From Biomphalaria glabrata (lineage: Eukaryota; Mollusca; Gastropoda; Planorbidae), in assembly GCF_947242115.1 (NCBI RefSeq), contig NC_074719.1:45260884-45324883 (forward strand): a stretch of 64,000 nt of DNA, read 5' to 3'. Position 1 is the first letter of the stretch, and each line of letters opens with the position of its first letter. Shown piece after piece: positions 11,801 to 24,429 of this stretch. The position numbers and the translations under genes are program-made. Under the pieces are notes generated by a model that worked only from the letters and a program-made list of their open reading frames with translations, did not search any database and was not told the origin of the DNA.

Positions 11801-14100
11801 GAGTTGGACTATGTGCCAATCAGAAATGCAATTATTCTTTAAAGCTATTTCATGGAGAAACTATCACAGGCTTTAGTTTTTACATAGAGGACACATTTGA
11901 TGTAGCATATTTAATAATAGCCTCGTGGTGAAGTGCTTGAATGCCAAGAGTCTTGAGTTTGAGTTATAAGATTCAAGGATGCTTCGAAGTCTTTGCAGCT
12001 GTCATCGCTGCCTGACATTCAAACAGGAACTCAAGTTGTCAGTTCTGCTTGTGTAAAATCCCCATTACATTGTTTTCGTTACATAAAAACGCTACCATCA
12101 GATTACATCAACTATCTGGAGATGTAGACATTTACATCTGTGACAATAAGGTGCAACTTTTCACTATTTAAAGGCTCATGCATTATAAACTAACTATTGT
12201 CTCCCCTAGTCAGCTAGATATCTTGCAATTTTAAAAAAAATTCTTTTTGAGCTTAATTCAAACATGTCAGTATTCTATTTATTTCATTCCCTTCAACAAC
12301 ATTAATTAATTAAGTCTTTGAAGAATGAATATGAGAAATAATTTTAATTATGAAAAAAATCTAGTATTTCTAATTGTAAGTATTTATCAAATTCTTGTAT
12401 TGTTGTTGTTTTTTTAAAGGAAAAAGAAAATGCCATGTCATTTCTCAACATTTGACCTGTCATTGGTTTAGTTTCTACACCAACCAATCAGTTGTCAAAC
12501 TTGTGTCCAATGTACTTTTGTTGCTGTTTCTACCTCCGCGTTTTAAAACTAATCTATTTATTTAATAACTCAAAATAATGCTAACAAACACTTGTACTAA
12601 TTCTGATTTAAACAGATTATCTTCTTCTTCTCTCATCTTATCATCTGTTTTGAAAGAGATGAGAAAATGGTGGAAGGGCCTAAGTATGGCGCTCCAAAGA
12701 GCCGGATGTCAACACTGGCATTGTTACTCCTGCACTTAATAGTCTTCAGTTGACTAGATTGGGGGAAATGGAGTTGTCCCCCATTCTATCCCTAGCAACC
12801 GTTGTGAAGTGTACGATACATGAACGGGTAAACTTTATATGTGACATCATTATTTTCTATTTGATCTTAAATTTGAAATTTAATCATAACTTTGAAACAT
12901 TAAGATGAAAAAAATAAAATCAATTAAACCCAGACATATTTAAGTGTGTGTATGAATTGAAAAATCCTGTAAGAAAGTTTTTTTGTTTTCATTTGTCTTG
13001 CTGATTGTCTAAGTTTTATTCAACTTAAGCTTTTTTGTAAAAAATGTTAAAAATCTATTGTTCTTGTCCTTTTTTTTTTAAACTTCTTATTGAGCTGTAG
13101 TCATAATCATTTAAACATTGAATGCATCTTAATAAAAATATTTTCCAATGTTAAATATTATAACTTAAAGAGATTTTGATTTGAGATTTGCCTTGAAGAT
13201 TTTGTCCAGTGAACACATAATAGCCATCATCTTCTCTGGTCACTATCAGCCCATGTTAGTAGTGACGTTGCCAAAGTTATCACGCTGAGTTCCCCCCCAC
13301 ACACAATAATTCTTGTCATGTTTTTGTTTCCATACATGTGAACTGCGACTTAAGTTCATTTCTAATTTGCTGACATTACTTATTGACAGTAGCAAAAACA
13401 TTTCTGCTATAAAATGAGCATGCATTTCTCATCATTTATGTACTTGTGTTTGAAAACTTCCATTCTACCATTACTTTGTGTGGGCTTTGGCATAATGCAC
13501 ATTCATTTAAATAACATTTCTATTGATTTAATACCCCCCCCAAATGACCCATTTTTGTGTGAGTGTTTTATATAGATATGTGGTTTTAGAGTGTAGATTT
13601 TTGTTTTCCATTCATTATTAATTGCTCCTATTACTTGTATTAAAGCTTGGGATTTGTTTCAATGTACATTCGCTTGTCATTTTACTTCTGGAACATTCAA
13701 CTTGGTACACACATATTGTCATTGTCATCATTGTTGGAACTGACTTCTAGTTTTTCTTTGTTGGAACTGACTCCTAGGTTCTTGGTTTTTCTTCTGAACT
13801 GGTTCTGCTTCATTGTTGTTTACCAAACTGTTAGTTCTAGCTCTATGTATGTACTGTAGTCACTCTAAGGTTTTCAACTTTAAATGCTTTTATTTTGACA
13901 TGTTTTGTGTGGCCTACTATTAGATACCTGACTGTAAAAAGAGATTCTATACATGTACTAAGGAGAGGTCTCTGTGTGTGTGTTTGGACATTGGGATTGA
14001 AGATGTTTTACCTTAAGAGAAATGCTTTGAAAATGTACTAATGCAAGGGAGATAAGTTGAAATAAAAACTGTAGAGTACCAAACATTGTTGTTTTATTAA
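11801..14100. other. No gene seen
   Basis: AT-rich DNA without a convincing exon. A possible poly(A) signal is at 14060. The frame at 13647-13859 is low-complexity hydrophobic and shows no homology I can recognise. Confidence 0.4.
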
Positions 14101-14289
14101 AAGAAGAAATTTTAATACTGAATCTTTGCATTGATCTCTTTGTCCAGTGCTTTAATGTTGTTTGTTAATTTCCTAGCTAATTACAATTATAACAAGGTTA
14201 CAAAGACAGTTTGTGTGGAAACACAAACTCAAAATCGGCCCCCCAAAGTGGTCCACCTAGGCAGGTATCAATATTTTCAGCAAGAACAT

Positions 14290-14395
14290 CAGAATTAAAT
14301 TCTATCAAAGACAAATTGCAGAGAAGAAAGGAGAAAGAAGGTTGACAGATCTTGTGTGTTGCCCCAGCGGTCCAGCAGACCAAAGGATAGGTGAA
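14290..14395 (+). repeat. LINE 3'-end remnant
   Basis: Plus strand reads approximately ERRLTDLVCCPSGPADQR, the typical end of RTE-like LINE ORF2 proteins (WRxLVDxSCxVPQRSNRLRDR). Related remnants are at 17440-17600 and 27760-27830. Confidence 0.55.
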
Positions 14396-14399
14396 AGGG

Positions 14400-16500
14400 A
14401 ATTTGTAGCAATATGCGAACCTGACCTAACTGATGTCTTATAATGAATTGTTTTGTAAAGGGTCAATCTCTTCTTGAAATCCTAAAAAAAACATTTCCAT
14501 TCCTTTAGTTAAGTGTCCTATGGCAGTAACGCAAAACTGCAGTTCACGTGACAATATGAAAACCGACTTATTAATTGTTGTTTTAAATTATGTCCAACTT
14601 ATATGCATAGTAAATAGATTTTTTTCTCTTAAAAAAAAGTAAACATATTTTTTGGGTAAATATAGTAGTTAGTAGAACAGAACTCACATAACGTAGCAAT
14701 ACAAATGAAAAAAAAAATATTTTCCAACAAAAAGTCTTAAAAACCATTTGCATAAATGTGTTTAAAATATGGTTTATTGTATTCTCCCCTACTAAAAAAA
14801 CCTCCCGTATTTGTTACTATTAATAGTTGTAAAAGTGGTGTATTTTTATGAAAAAAACTGCTTGCATAAGTTATTTAAAAAATTAGATTTTTCGCTTTTA
14901 GAAAAGAAAAAAGTAGCCGTTGTATCAGAAATATGAATGGACTAAAATATTATATTAGCATGTCGGATTTTCACTATCTTTTCTAGTTTACGAGATCTAA
15001 ACAGGACGACAGACATTTCACACAAAACTAATAGCGTCTTTTTCCCTTTCAGGGGCCGCTAAAAAGATCGCTGCTAGTACACTATTAAAAGCTTGAACAT
15101 TCTAAGACTAAGACTGCTTTATTGATTTGTTGTGATTACAAGGACTCTTTTCTCATATAAGTCAGGAGATTTTTATAACCTATCTATTCCATTATTTGAG
15201 CAGCAATCAACCCATGGGAGTTATTTATATCCTACTGATTAAGGCCACCACAGCACTGCACATTTTACTGCACACAGTTTTCTGGAGATTGTGCTCAGAG
15301 TTAGTCACAGCATGCAGAGATTGTGTGTGCTGCAGCCTCTTGAAAAAGTGATGTACATTTTCTCTGAATGTTTGAGGACCCAACTGAAGGCGAATGAATA
15401 TAACTTTCCTGAACTATTTTTTTGTCTATTAGCTCTGTATAAGTAATGCTATGGAGATGTGAAAAGTAACTAACAAAGTTATGATTGTATTTTTTTTTAT
15501 TAACTACACATTTTGCATGTTTCATTTCTGGAACACCAGGTCAATCACCTAACAGCAGGACTAATATTACCTTTTACATCTGTAGAATCCCTCTGAAAAA
15601 TGCTCAGAGAACAGATGCACATAATGTAGCCTAATTGTTAGTGATGTCATGACGACGTGATAGCTTTGAAATTATATTTTATAACTTGCAAGATTTGTTC
15701 TTAGTTGCGACATCTCATAAAAGAACCCAATGCATGAAATTTGTTTCGAATGAAACATATTTGCGCTTTGATAAATCCATGGTTCCTTATTTGGGTCATC
15801 ATGGGTGCCAACAATTTATTTGCTATTAGCCCATTCAGTTCAGCTTCAAGTTGTAGTGACACTCATCAGGGGCTATATTTGCTGATTTTTGTCTGAGCTA
15901 ACTACAAGGAATACAGTGTCAATGCATCTCTTGTCCTGCAGCTTTGGGAAGCCACTTGTGCAGGCACAATATGGACAATGCTATTTTTTCCACTAGCATT
16001 ATAATTTTGTTGAATATGCTTCAGTTCAATGGTGCAACATGTATTGGGAAAGGATGGCATTGACATCAGATGTACCATAGGTAGTGTTCAAGAAACTAGA
16101 GGCATTTTTAATTGTTGGCAAAGGCAATAGTGTATGCCATGGTCATCCTGCTGCAGAAATGGAAGACCTCAGCACCAGAACATTGATTCATGTTATGATG
16201 GCCTGAAACACGGGATAGTCAAACAGGAAAAACACAGCATGCTCAAGGTCAATATGAACAAAATGTGATGTCAAACATTGAAAAGCTCTGCAGCAAATGT
16301 AATACCTTTATGTTAGAGTAGTGGATTTTTTAAAGTGTTCCAATGTAAGTACATTTCATAACTCAATAATGTACAATATAATCCAGTTTTTTTTTCTCTT
16401 CACATTTTTGTATCTTATCTTTTTCTAGATAAGTGAATTTCATACAAAAAATTCAAAAATTGCATTCTCTGCATAAGAGGGTTAATACTATGAAGTGACA
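14400..16500. other. No gene seen
   Basis: AT-rich intergenic DNA between two convergent genes (transporter + and DSN1-like -). No exon, RNA gene or clear repeat end was recognised. Confidence 0.4.
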
Positions 16501-16514
16501 GTCTAATGATGAAC

Positions 16515-16660
16515 TCATGTTTCTGCCCAGTATGAGTAGATAACTTCAGATAACTTAAGTCATTGAGTAACATGCATGACTAGATTGACCTAGGAACATG
16601 TGTAGGGCGTAATCATCTTTTTTAAGTAACGGCTGTATTTTATAACATGGAAGAAGTAGT
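16515..16660 (+). repeat. LINE tail, AWNGLPE family
   Basis: Contains TAACATGCATGACTAGATTG, GGGCGTAATCATCTTTTTTA and AGTAACGGCTGTATTTTATA, a diverged copy of the LINE 3' end seen at 44185-44400 and elsewhere. Confidence 0.65.
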
Positions 16661-17439
16661 GATGATAGCCATAGCAGCTCCTGGAAAAAGGGGGTTGAGT
16701 TATTTATCTAATTCTTCATTTTCATCTGATAAAAGTAGTTTTAAGAATTGTTTTGATAAGACATTTTGTTTCAAGGACAAAACAGGAACACAGTAACTAC
16801 ATAATGTGAGTAGCTAGACTAGTTTATTTTTCAATTTGGATTTACATAAAAAAAAAAAACTTTACAAAGCCACAGGCTTTCATTAACCACTTCTAGTTTC
16901 TGTCATGTATTCTTCTGATACAAAAAAAAATTATGGCATTACATTATTTGTATACATTTTTTTTATACAGTTACAAAGATATTCTATACATGTATTTACA
17001 TTGTATAAACAAACTTGAACATCACGAGAACACAATGGGCTAGAAGACTCTTGCATAGTTTCACGCATTCAAATTAATTTCAAATAAAGTTATTTTATTT
17101 CTGACCTGAACAATGTCAAATGCCAGTCCAGATGTTAAGTATTTGATTTATAAAGGAGGGCAATGTATCGAACACTCCAAATCAACTTTCCTGCAGTCAA
17201 CTCAGACCACATCATCATGCCTGATATTTAAATTCTAACCTACACCACAGTATCATCACTCAGAGGGTTGACTCAGGCAAGTAAATCATTTTTAAAACAT
17301 TAACAAATAAAAAATGCTACTCAAATAACACCACCCAAAAAAAAAAAAATTCCTTTCCTACCATTTCAATGATAACATAAACTAATGCTAAATGAATAGA
17401 AGGTACATAATGAGCTCCTCACAGACTTTTACCAGGGAG

Positions 17440-17600
17440 CAGACGCAGGGAAAATAAAAGGCAGGAAAAAAAAGTGGTGTGAAGACAAGTATGGGAGACA
17501 ATCCTTGCTAAAGACAAGGAGGAATGGAGACATTCAACAGATCAAGTGTGGTGTCCCAAAGGTTAAACAGATAAAGGGGCAGGTGAAGGTGAAAAAATCA
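17440..17600 (+). repeat. LINE 3'-end remnant
   Basis: Coding remnant resembling the KKRWEDNI...REEW...VPQ end of RTE-like ORF2 (here KKWCEDKYGRQSLLKTRRNG). It probably lies in the 3'-UTR of the DSN1-like gene. Confidence 0.5.
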
Positions 17601-17974
17601 TTCCATGCCTTTTAATTGACCAACATGATAGGAGAAAGAGGCTTATCTTGTTTCTGTAAACAAACTTTAAGTACATATTAACAAGCAACAATTATCAGAT
17701 TTAAAAAAAAAATATCTACAGAAAAAACTTTACATGACAATTTTTATTTTGACATCCCGTTCATTCAAAGTTTATTTCTAATTTTAATGAGCGGAGGCTT
17801 TCAACGGATAGTGTCAAACTAATCCAGGTTTAATGAAACATGAATAGCTCAAGCCCCCAATGAAACTCAACTTCTGGCATCCAACAGATTTGGCATTCTG
17901 GATATTAGCTACAGTGCATTATTTACATTGACTTTTATCCTGTCGAGTGTCACAATACAAATCTACAAATATGT

Positions 17975-18066
17975 TTAATCCTTGAGAATTCTGCACACTA
18001 ATTCTTTGGGATCACGGCACACATCATCACTGAGGACTTGTGGTAGATCTTGATCAAAAACATGAG
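17975..18066 (-). CDS. DSN1-like last coding exon
   Basis: Acceptor CATCCCCAG. Reads HVFDQDLPQVLSDDVCRDPK then ELVCRILKD and TAA. The 3'-UTR likely continues to poly(A) signals on the minus strand near 17090 or 16820. Confidence 0.6.
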
Positions 18067-21000
18067 CTGGGGATGTAGTGAAAACAAACTTTAAGCAGAT
18101 TAAACAATAAATGAAATAAATAAATTGTATTGAAAAACCATATCACAAAAATCCTACAAGATTTGTTATCTATAGCAAGAAAGTTTTTTCTTTTTTTTTT
18201 AACTAGCTGTAAACAAAACTTGTTCATTGACTATATTGGTCACCGCACTGACCAGTTTCGTGTTTTTTATGAGCCACCAAAGAATCAAAGCCTAGACAAA
18301 TCAATGTACACAGCATAGGTACAAATGAGATGTTCATTTCTCTAACTTAACATTCCAACAACCAATGTACCTTGCCCTTTTAACTCGACCCCCCTGCAGC
18401 TCAAGAAGCACTTACTTCCGGCAACTAAGTGCACTAAGCTTTTATCAGCTCTTGCAATGAACTGTACTGTATACTACAAATATGAAGTAATAGACATAAT
18501 GTATTTGTTACCTTGTACATTCACAGATATTCAGTTACAGAATGCACACTAGGGCAGCACCAAGCACAGTTTGGCACAGAATTACCATTACAAGTTTTAC
18601 TCGACAATTACCATTAGACTAACTTTAAAATCAGTTTCATTATTTGCATTTTTTTAAAACCCATTCTATACCATAGCAGTCAAATATGGCTACTTGGTCT
18701 AGAAACCGTTATATAGCTACATATGATTAGCAACAAAATTAAAAGCTTGCTAGATACATAACTATCAAAAGGACTTCAATGATCCATGAGATTTTTTTTC
18801 TTGAAATAATATAAGAGGATGTAGAAAATAAAGGCTGTGATTTAGACAAGATCTAAACGTAAGTGTGTATAATTCTAAAACCTCCTTCAAGCCTTGGTTC
18901 AAGACCAAATTGATTTAAAAAGTTATAGTGCAAGCACTTTGTCATAAGTGCACATCAGAACAGAGACTTTAAGGCTGTAATATAAAGAAATTGCAATGCT
19001 GTTGGATTCATTCCGTTATCTTTAGAGATTTTTTTTTTATTAATGTTTTGTGAGCCCACTTATATTATTGGAGATGTTACCTTTGATTGGGATTGCAGAA
19101 ACCTAAACATTTTGGACAGAGATCTTAAAGCTATAGGTTAAGATATTTGTATTTCAAGCTATGTTCAAAACTTACTTAATTTTGAAGCCATCATCTTGTT
19201 TTTAGCTTGCATTGTTTGCACTACTTGTTGGATCAGCCTGACATCCCTGACGCAAGACTCCCTCTGTGAACAAAGTCATGAAACATCTAGATACAAGACA
19301 TTTTGTTTAAACATAAACTAATCACGACCCAGGCATTGATACGGGCCACTGCTACCTATGCGACCACAGTGGGCCCCTAACTTTCATAGGCCCCTCGCTA
19401 ATTCTAAGTGTATATTATTAAAATAATATATCATTACTTCCCACGGCCTCCAGGAGCTATATTTTAAATATGGAAAACTTTATGAAATTGTTGATGCTGT
19501 TAGTAAGATCACAGGCAACGAACGAACCGCACTTGAGAAAAACATTGCTAAGAAAGCTCTACATATTTCAAGAATAAAAAAATTAGCCTCTTCTTCACGA
19601 TTTTAACATTTTACCATCACTAAGAAAATATAAGACACCGATCACAAAAACAAATACACAAAAACTCTCTTGTTCCTTTGGCAATTAAATCGTTGAATAT
19701 GTGAATTACTGATGTAAATTTCACACGTGATGTTGAAGAGAAAGTGGGGTATGAACGTAGATTTTGTGTGCTATCGTTCACATTGTTTGTTCTAATTATG
19801 TATTGTTTTTTTTTTGAAATGCAGAATGGTGAAACAAATTTCCTCACGGATAATAAAGATGATTATAACTAATCAAGACTTAATTGACGAATTCACGAAG
19901 ATAGAATTTTGCAATTCTTGCTATCGAGTGTGATCTATCTAGAAAACAGAATGTTGATGATATACTGTATGACTTCACTACACGCAAGGCTCGTAAAGTA
20001 AAGTTAAACATAGTAAAGAATGAATAAAATGGAATGGGGAATTATTTTCTAATACAAAATCTTAATATTCACTTATTATCCTTATCCCTACGCAGACTGG
20101 GCCCCGCTTAGTATAGGGTTCACAACTGTTAGGGCTGGTCCTGCATTGCTATATATATATATATATACACAATGATATGGCTATGCATACAACAAACTGG
20201 AGTTGTAAAAGTATTTGATCAGAGAGAGTTATTTAAAAGAATTCAGAGATAGGTCCTTACATCAAACTGAGCTTTTAAAAGCATTTGATCCACTTGGTTC
20301 TTGATGGCGAGCAGATCAAGTGGCTTGGTTTGGATGTAATTGGCCATTGCATATTCCTTGATATCCTCAGGGATATCCTCCATGGATAATGACAGATTCA
20401 TTGACAATCTGCAGAGTGACAAAGAGAAACAAATTCAAATGTAAAGACAAAAAAAATGAATGACTAAATTCAATGCTTCCTTGGCCTGTCTTAGTTACAT
20501 ATCTTGCAAGCTTTTAATTTTGTTGGTTATTTATATGTTGCTGTATAGTATAACAGTTTGTAGGCCTAGTCCTGTGTGGTTGTTTATGTTTAATCTTCAG
20601 TGTAATGAGCCTTGTGCCTGAAGTTAAAGTTACTAAAAAAAAAACAGTTTATTCTTAATTATTACACAAAGAAATTAATAATTGACTTGTTCAGGAACCA
20701 ACACAAAATAGATTACCCACTCTTTACCAACACTAAATAGATTACCCACTCTTTACCAACACTAAATAGATTACCCACTCTTTACTCTGTGTTTCTTTCT
20801 GTTCAAACTCTGCCAAAAGACTTGCCCAGTCTTCATACTCTTGGTCCAGTCTAGTAGAAAAAAAAAATCAATCAGTGACTTCTGGAAAAATTTGTTTCGT
20901 TAAATGTTCTTTTCTATTTAATAGCATTAAAATATTTTGGTTTTCTTAAATTTTCAAATAGATTCTGAAGTCAAATATGTAAATTATTTTCCAATATCAA

Positions 21001-23493
21001 AATACTTTAACAAAAAAAAAAGAAAAAATCTATTAAGATACAGAAAAATATTAACCCTAACCGTATGTATATGTAAAATGTATATTTCAAGTAATTCTCA
21101 AATATTATATTATAAATCATTTTATTTATAACTTTTTAATCTAAAAACAAACAAAAAATTTCCAACTAAAAATGTATATTTTTTTATTGATTCTAGTTTC
21201 CATTCTGGTCACTACTCATAGATTTATGTTTATGTGTTTAGAATAGAATCTGCCTATTTAGAATAGAATCTGCCTATTTAGAATAGAATCTGCCTTTTTA
21301 GAAACGGTGAGAAGTGAATTATTTTCTGTGCAGAAAGAACAACAAGTCATTTGTTTCTTGCTTTTCTATCTACATTGTAAGAATTGACAAGATCTAATCA
21401 GGTAAAAAGAAACTATGTAAAATTAATACATGTCTAATAATGCCATGTTCATATCTCATTAATTCAAACTAACATTAGCAGAAATACTTTTATTTTTATC
21501 TCCAAATTTAAGACATTTCCCTGTTCATTTCCCAAATTGATTATCAGCTCAAACTTAACACAAAAAAGAATATAAATCTTTAGTTCCTCTCTAGGTTACA
21601 TATGTTTGTTTGTAAAATGTTTTACATGTTTCGGACGTTCCTTCAGAGTTGAAGATAATTACTTCCTAGTCCAAACCTCCCGCAGGACGACGGTGGATGG
21701 GAGCGGCAGGGTTTGAACCCTGGACCATCGATAAATCTGAACGACAGTCCAGCGCACAAACCGCACGACCAGGCAGCCATATACATATTTGTTTATAACG
21801 TTTTGGTTTGTACTCTTTTGAATTGAGTTTTATAATTATCAACTCAAATTCAATTATTGGAAAAAAAACAAAACAACTTAACTTTAAAAACAAATGTAAA
21901 CAATGAATTAAATGTTTACTTTTTAATTTCAGCCTTCATGTCTGTGATAACTTTATCCATTTCTAAGTTGGATGGGTTTGGCAGCAAGCTAAACAGATTA
22001 AAAAAAAATAAGATTAACGATTAGTAATGATTAGCACACAAAAAAAATGTAATTTGATTACAAGTGTTGTTCCTCAGTATTAGTAAAACCTTATTGACAT
22101 AATACCATTGACACACTGAGAGGATACACGAGTACACAGTTCATATTTACATCTATTTTTCTTATCGAAGCAACACCTCCAATAGCTTTAACAACTGACA
22201 ATCACAACCATTAGTAGAATGATAAAGTTATTAAAATCCCTCAGCTCCAACCATGACCAACGAAATGTCAACAACTCTAGTCAGATTTTATAAGACTAAA
22301 TGAATATCTTCACACAGAATCAATATTACTCTATGGCCTTCAGCCGTAAAGAGACTGTGGACCATCTCATAGAAATTAAATTAATGCCTGGGAATAAGCA
22401 ATGGTCAGAAAGATGTTGCCCGCACAGCAGATGTGTCAAAGGGAACGGAAAGTTGAATGCCTGTCTAAGGGTCGCAGTCTCCTGATTTTTTTCTCAGGGT
22501 TGACTCCCAAAGCCTTCACCAAGCTTGGGTATTGCTGCAAGGCATCAGAGATTTGAATTCAGAGTTTTCCTTCTCCTAGATGTTAGCCAGCCAAGGCTTA
22601 CAAGCCTTTCCTTGTCAAACAATATTACTGCTACATAGATTAACAAAATTGTTCATTCCTTCTTTCAACCTATTTAAATTAAAGTAAAGAAGTAAAAATC
22701 CCCTTTCTGACCTTGCTGTCTATAGGGTGGATCTGTTTCTATGGCCCAATTTAAAATTACTCCTATTTTAATGTTTTAGTGAAAAGTTGACTGACCTGCC
22801 TTCTGCTAAGACTTTCTCTGCTGGTTGATTTTCAATTGTCTCATTGTTTGTAACTTGACCCTCTGTGAAATTATACAATAAAGTCAATTCTACTGCAGGT
22901 TAATCTAAGCACAGGCTACAAACAATGCAAAAGGTAATGGTCAATATTTCTAGAAAATCTCTCTTCTTTTCAAGCATAGTGTTATCTAAGTCATGTAAGT
23001 TCACATGCCATTAAAGTACACATATATGTCATTAAAGTACAACATGTAAGCCATAAGCCTAAAAATCTGCTAATTAATAGGATTTGAAATGATTCGCATT
23101 CCAACCACTACAACATGCTAGGTTTTTTTTTTTTACTTTCAAATTTTCTATTTTTAATTTTCTAGACTTTAAAAAACTAAATAAATAATGCAAAATAATT
23201 ATCGTATAGCTTCATGTGTTTCCAAGTTGACATCAGTATTCATTCTTTCAACAAGCTTAAAAAGAAATTATTTTGTGACAGGACCAAACAAACCAGTTAC
23301 CTGTAAAAACTGGAGGAGAACATGGTCTTGTGATAGACCTTCTGTGGCAAGACAAACTCGAACGTCTTTTTTTCCTTTCCTGCTTCGATGCATCTAAATC
23401 AGAGTTGCCTCTCTTGAGAGTTGAGTCACACAGCAGCAACTCCATTTCACATGTTGAAAAGTTTTGGCTTGAAGTTGAAGATCCTGGTTCCAT
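17975..23493 (-). CDS. Kinetochore MIS12-complex subunit DSN1-like protein (seven exons)
   Basis: Exons on the minus strand: 23301-23493, 22796-22862, 21920-21988, 20779-20850 (donor uncertain), 20261-20408, 19176-19263 and 17975-18066, giving about 242 residues from ATG 23491-23493 to TAA 17975-17977. What supports DSN1: a basic KKRRSSLSCHRRS motif after a Ser-rich N-terminus, as in the RRSSL...RR Aurora-B site region of Mis13/DSN1, and a coiled segment LEMDKVITDMKAEIKK then LDQEYEDWASLLAEFEQ, like the SLEASVAEMKEY...TWDQLLLHYQQE stretch of human DSN1. Known role: DSN1 is the MIS12-complex subunit that binds CENP-C and is switched by Aurora B. The protein is shorter than human DSN1 (about 356), and a head-helix exon may be missing from this model. 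Another coiled-coil kinetochore or spindle protein is the alternative. Confidence 0.6.
19176..19263 (-). CDS. DSN1-like exon 6
   Basis: Acceptor GTTCACAG, donor GTAAGT. Reads RESCVRDVRLIQQVVQTMQA then KNKMMASKL. Phase 0 in, phase 1 out, matching exon 7. Confidence 0.6.
19329..20147 (+). mobile_element. hAT element of ZMYM/DUF4371 type, decayed
   Basis: Begins near CAGGCATTGATACGGGCC and ends GTTAGGGCTGGTCCTG, diverged forms of the CAGGGCCGGTCTTAGGC ends of the copy at 48462-48990. Inside, the plus strand encodes a decayed transposase C-terminus: IECDLSRKQNVDDILYDFTT followed by RKARKVKLN, matching the hAT dimerisation region of ZMYM-like transposases. It lies within the DSN1-like intron between exons 5 and 6. 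Confidence 0.7.
20261..20408 (-). CDS. DSN1-like exon 5
   Basis: Acceptor CACTCTGCAG, donor GTAAGG. Reads LSMNLSLSMEDIPEDIKEY, then AMANYIQTKPLDLLAIKNQV and DQMLLKAQFD; helical, with heptad-like leucines. Confidence 0.6.
20712..20784 (+). repeat. 29-bp tandem repeat overlapping a splice donor
   Basis: Two full 29-bp units (ATTACCCACTCTTTACCAAC plus ACTAAATAG) at 20712-20740 and 20741-20769 and a partial third. On the minus strand each unit repeats GTAAAGAGTGGGTAA, so candidate donors of DSN1-like exon 4 are present three times. Confidence 0.85.
20779..20850 (-). CDS. DSN1-like exon 4 (donor uncertain)
   Basis: Acceptor TTCTACTAG; reads LDQEYEDWASLLAEFEQKET then QSK. The strongest-looking donor (GTAAAG at 20785) gives the wrong phase for the next exon; a weaker GTGGGT donor at 20778 gives the right one. 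The donor sits at the edge of a 29-bp tandem repeat that contains it. Confidence 0.5.
21607..21780 (-). repeat. SINE family B copy
   Basis: Full tRNA-derived SINE in reverse: ends in AACATGT/TTTACAA tail (plus-strand TTGTAAAATGTTTTACATGT), with GGCAGGGTTTGAACCCTG (B box) and CACGACCAGGCAGCCAT (head). Same family as 54815, 61664 and 62858. Confidence 0.85.
21920..21988 (-). CDS. DSN1-like exon 3
   Basis: Acceptor CTGTTTAG, donor GTAAAC. Reads LLPNPSNLEMDKVITDMKAE then IKK, the first part of a predicted helix that continues into the next exon. Confidence 0.6.
22685..22748 (-). repeat. SINE family A fragment
   Basis: Tail part only: TAAAGTAAAGAAGT, CCCCTTTCTGACCTTG, GGATCTGTTTCTATGGCCCA, as in the copy at 27463-27745. 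Confidence 0.6.
22796..22862 (-). CDS. DSN1-like exon 2
   Basis: Acceptor TTTCACAG, donor GTCAGT. Reads GQVTNNETIENQPAEKVLAE; acidic and polar, not conserved in any way I can recognise, but its phases fit both neighbours. Confidence 0.5.
23301..23493 (-). CDS. DSN1-like exon 1
   Basis: ATG at 23493-23491, 64 codons plus one base, donor GTAACT. Ser/Thr-rich N-terminus (MEPGSSTSSQNFST), then KQERKKRRSSLSCHRRSI with two clustered basic-Ser sites, then PCSPPVFT. Confidence 0.65.
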
Positions 23494-23807
23494 GGCTCTC
23501 CAATTCGTAAAGAAGAGTAAAGGTCTACATAAACTGAAATAAAAAAAATAATTTTAAAAATTTAAAACAGAAATCCAAATGATATGGTTTGAAATTCAGA
23601 GATGCTACTTTTTCCCAACATCATTTGTACTAAATGAATCAGTGGTATGTGTGGGAAAAAAAACACTTAGCTACCTATCAAGGGAGATTGAGTTCGAATC
23701 CTGGCTGAAGCAGTTGTATTTCCTAACCACCTGAAGGCAGCCCTGAAACCTAACTCTCCTCCAGATACCCCCTTCCCCCATTGGTCAACAAAAGACATTG
23801 GACCATT

Positions 23808-23862
23808 ACATGTTTGTAAAATGTTTTACATGTTTCGGATGTTCCTTCAGAATTGATAACCC
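23808..23862 (-). repeat. SINE family B tail fragment
   Basis: TGTTTGTAAAATGTTTTACA and TTTCGGATGTTCCTTCAGAA are the 3' tail of SINE family B. The head is absent; LINE-derived sequence follows. Confidence 0.7.
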
Positions 23863-23924
23863 TGAAGTCCTGAAGGATAGAAGACTCAACAAAAGTAAAG
23901 TAGCAATTATACTTTATTTATCTT

Positions 23925-24340
23925 ATATAATACAGACATTACTTCAAAAAAGAAGATGATTACGTCCTACGCGTCATGCATTTAGTCATTCATATTAAGC
24001 AATGACTTAAATTCTGCCAAGTCATTGGTTTTCCTGGCTAGCTCAGGCAACCCATTCCATGCTCTAATAGCACTAGGGAAGAAGGAGTATTTGTACAAAT
24101 TTGTCCTAGCATATGGGACGAGGAATGTGCCTTTATCTTTGTGTCTTTCAGAGTATTTTATTAAATTTTATTTTTGTATTTGAAGATTATGGTTCAGTGT
24201 TTTATGTATGATTGCTACTTTACTTTTGAGCCTTCTGTCCTGAAGGCTTTGTAAATTTAGTGATTTTACTAAAGGTGTTACTCTAGTCAAATGTGAATAT
24301 TCGTTTGTTATGAAGCTATAGACTACATAAAACACTGAAC
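23925..24340 (-). repeat. LINE 3' end, AWNGLPE family
   Basis: The minus strand encodes the end of a LINE ORF2: FITNEYSHLTRVTPLVKSL, LQDRRLKSKVAIIHKTL, then VPYARTNLYKYSFFPSAIRA and WNGLPELARK, followed by an untranslated end and a TATAAGATAAA-like tail. Longest copy of this family in the window; frames are interrupted. Confidence 0.8.
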
Positions 24341-24429
24341 CATAATCAATAATCCTCAAATCATGACAAATCATATATGATAATGTACACAAAAACAAAA
24401 TCTCTAATAAAAATTTAAATACTCAGACT

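Noticed and set aside
23188-23542. Plus-strand frames of 69-70 codons
   Set aside because: Antisense to DSN1-like exon 1, which has splice sites and a better protein composition.
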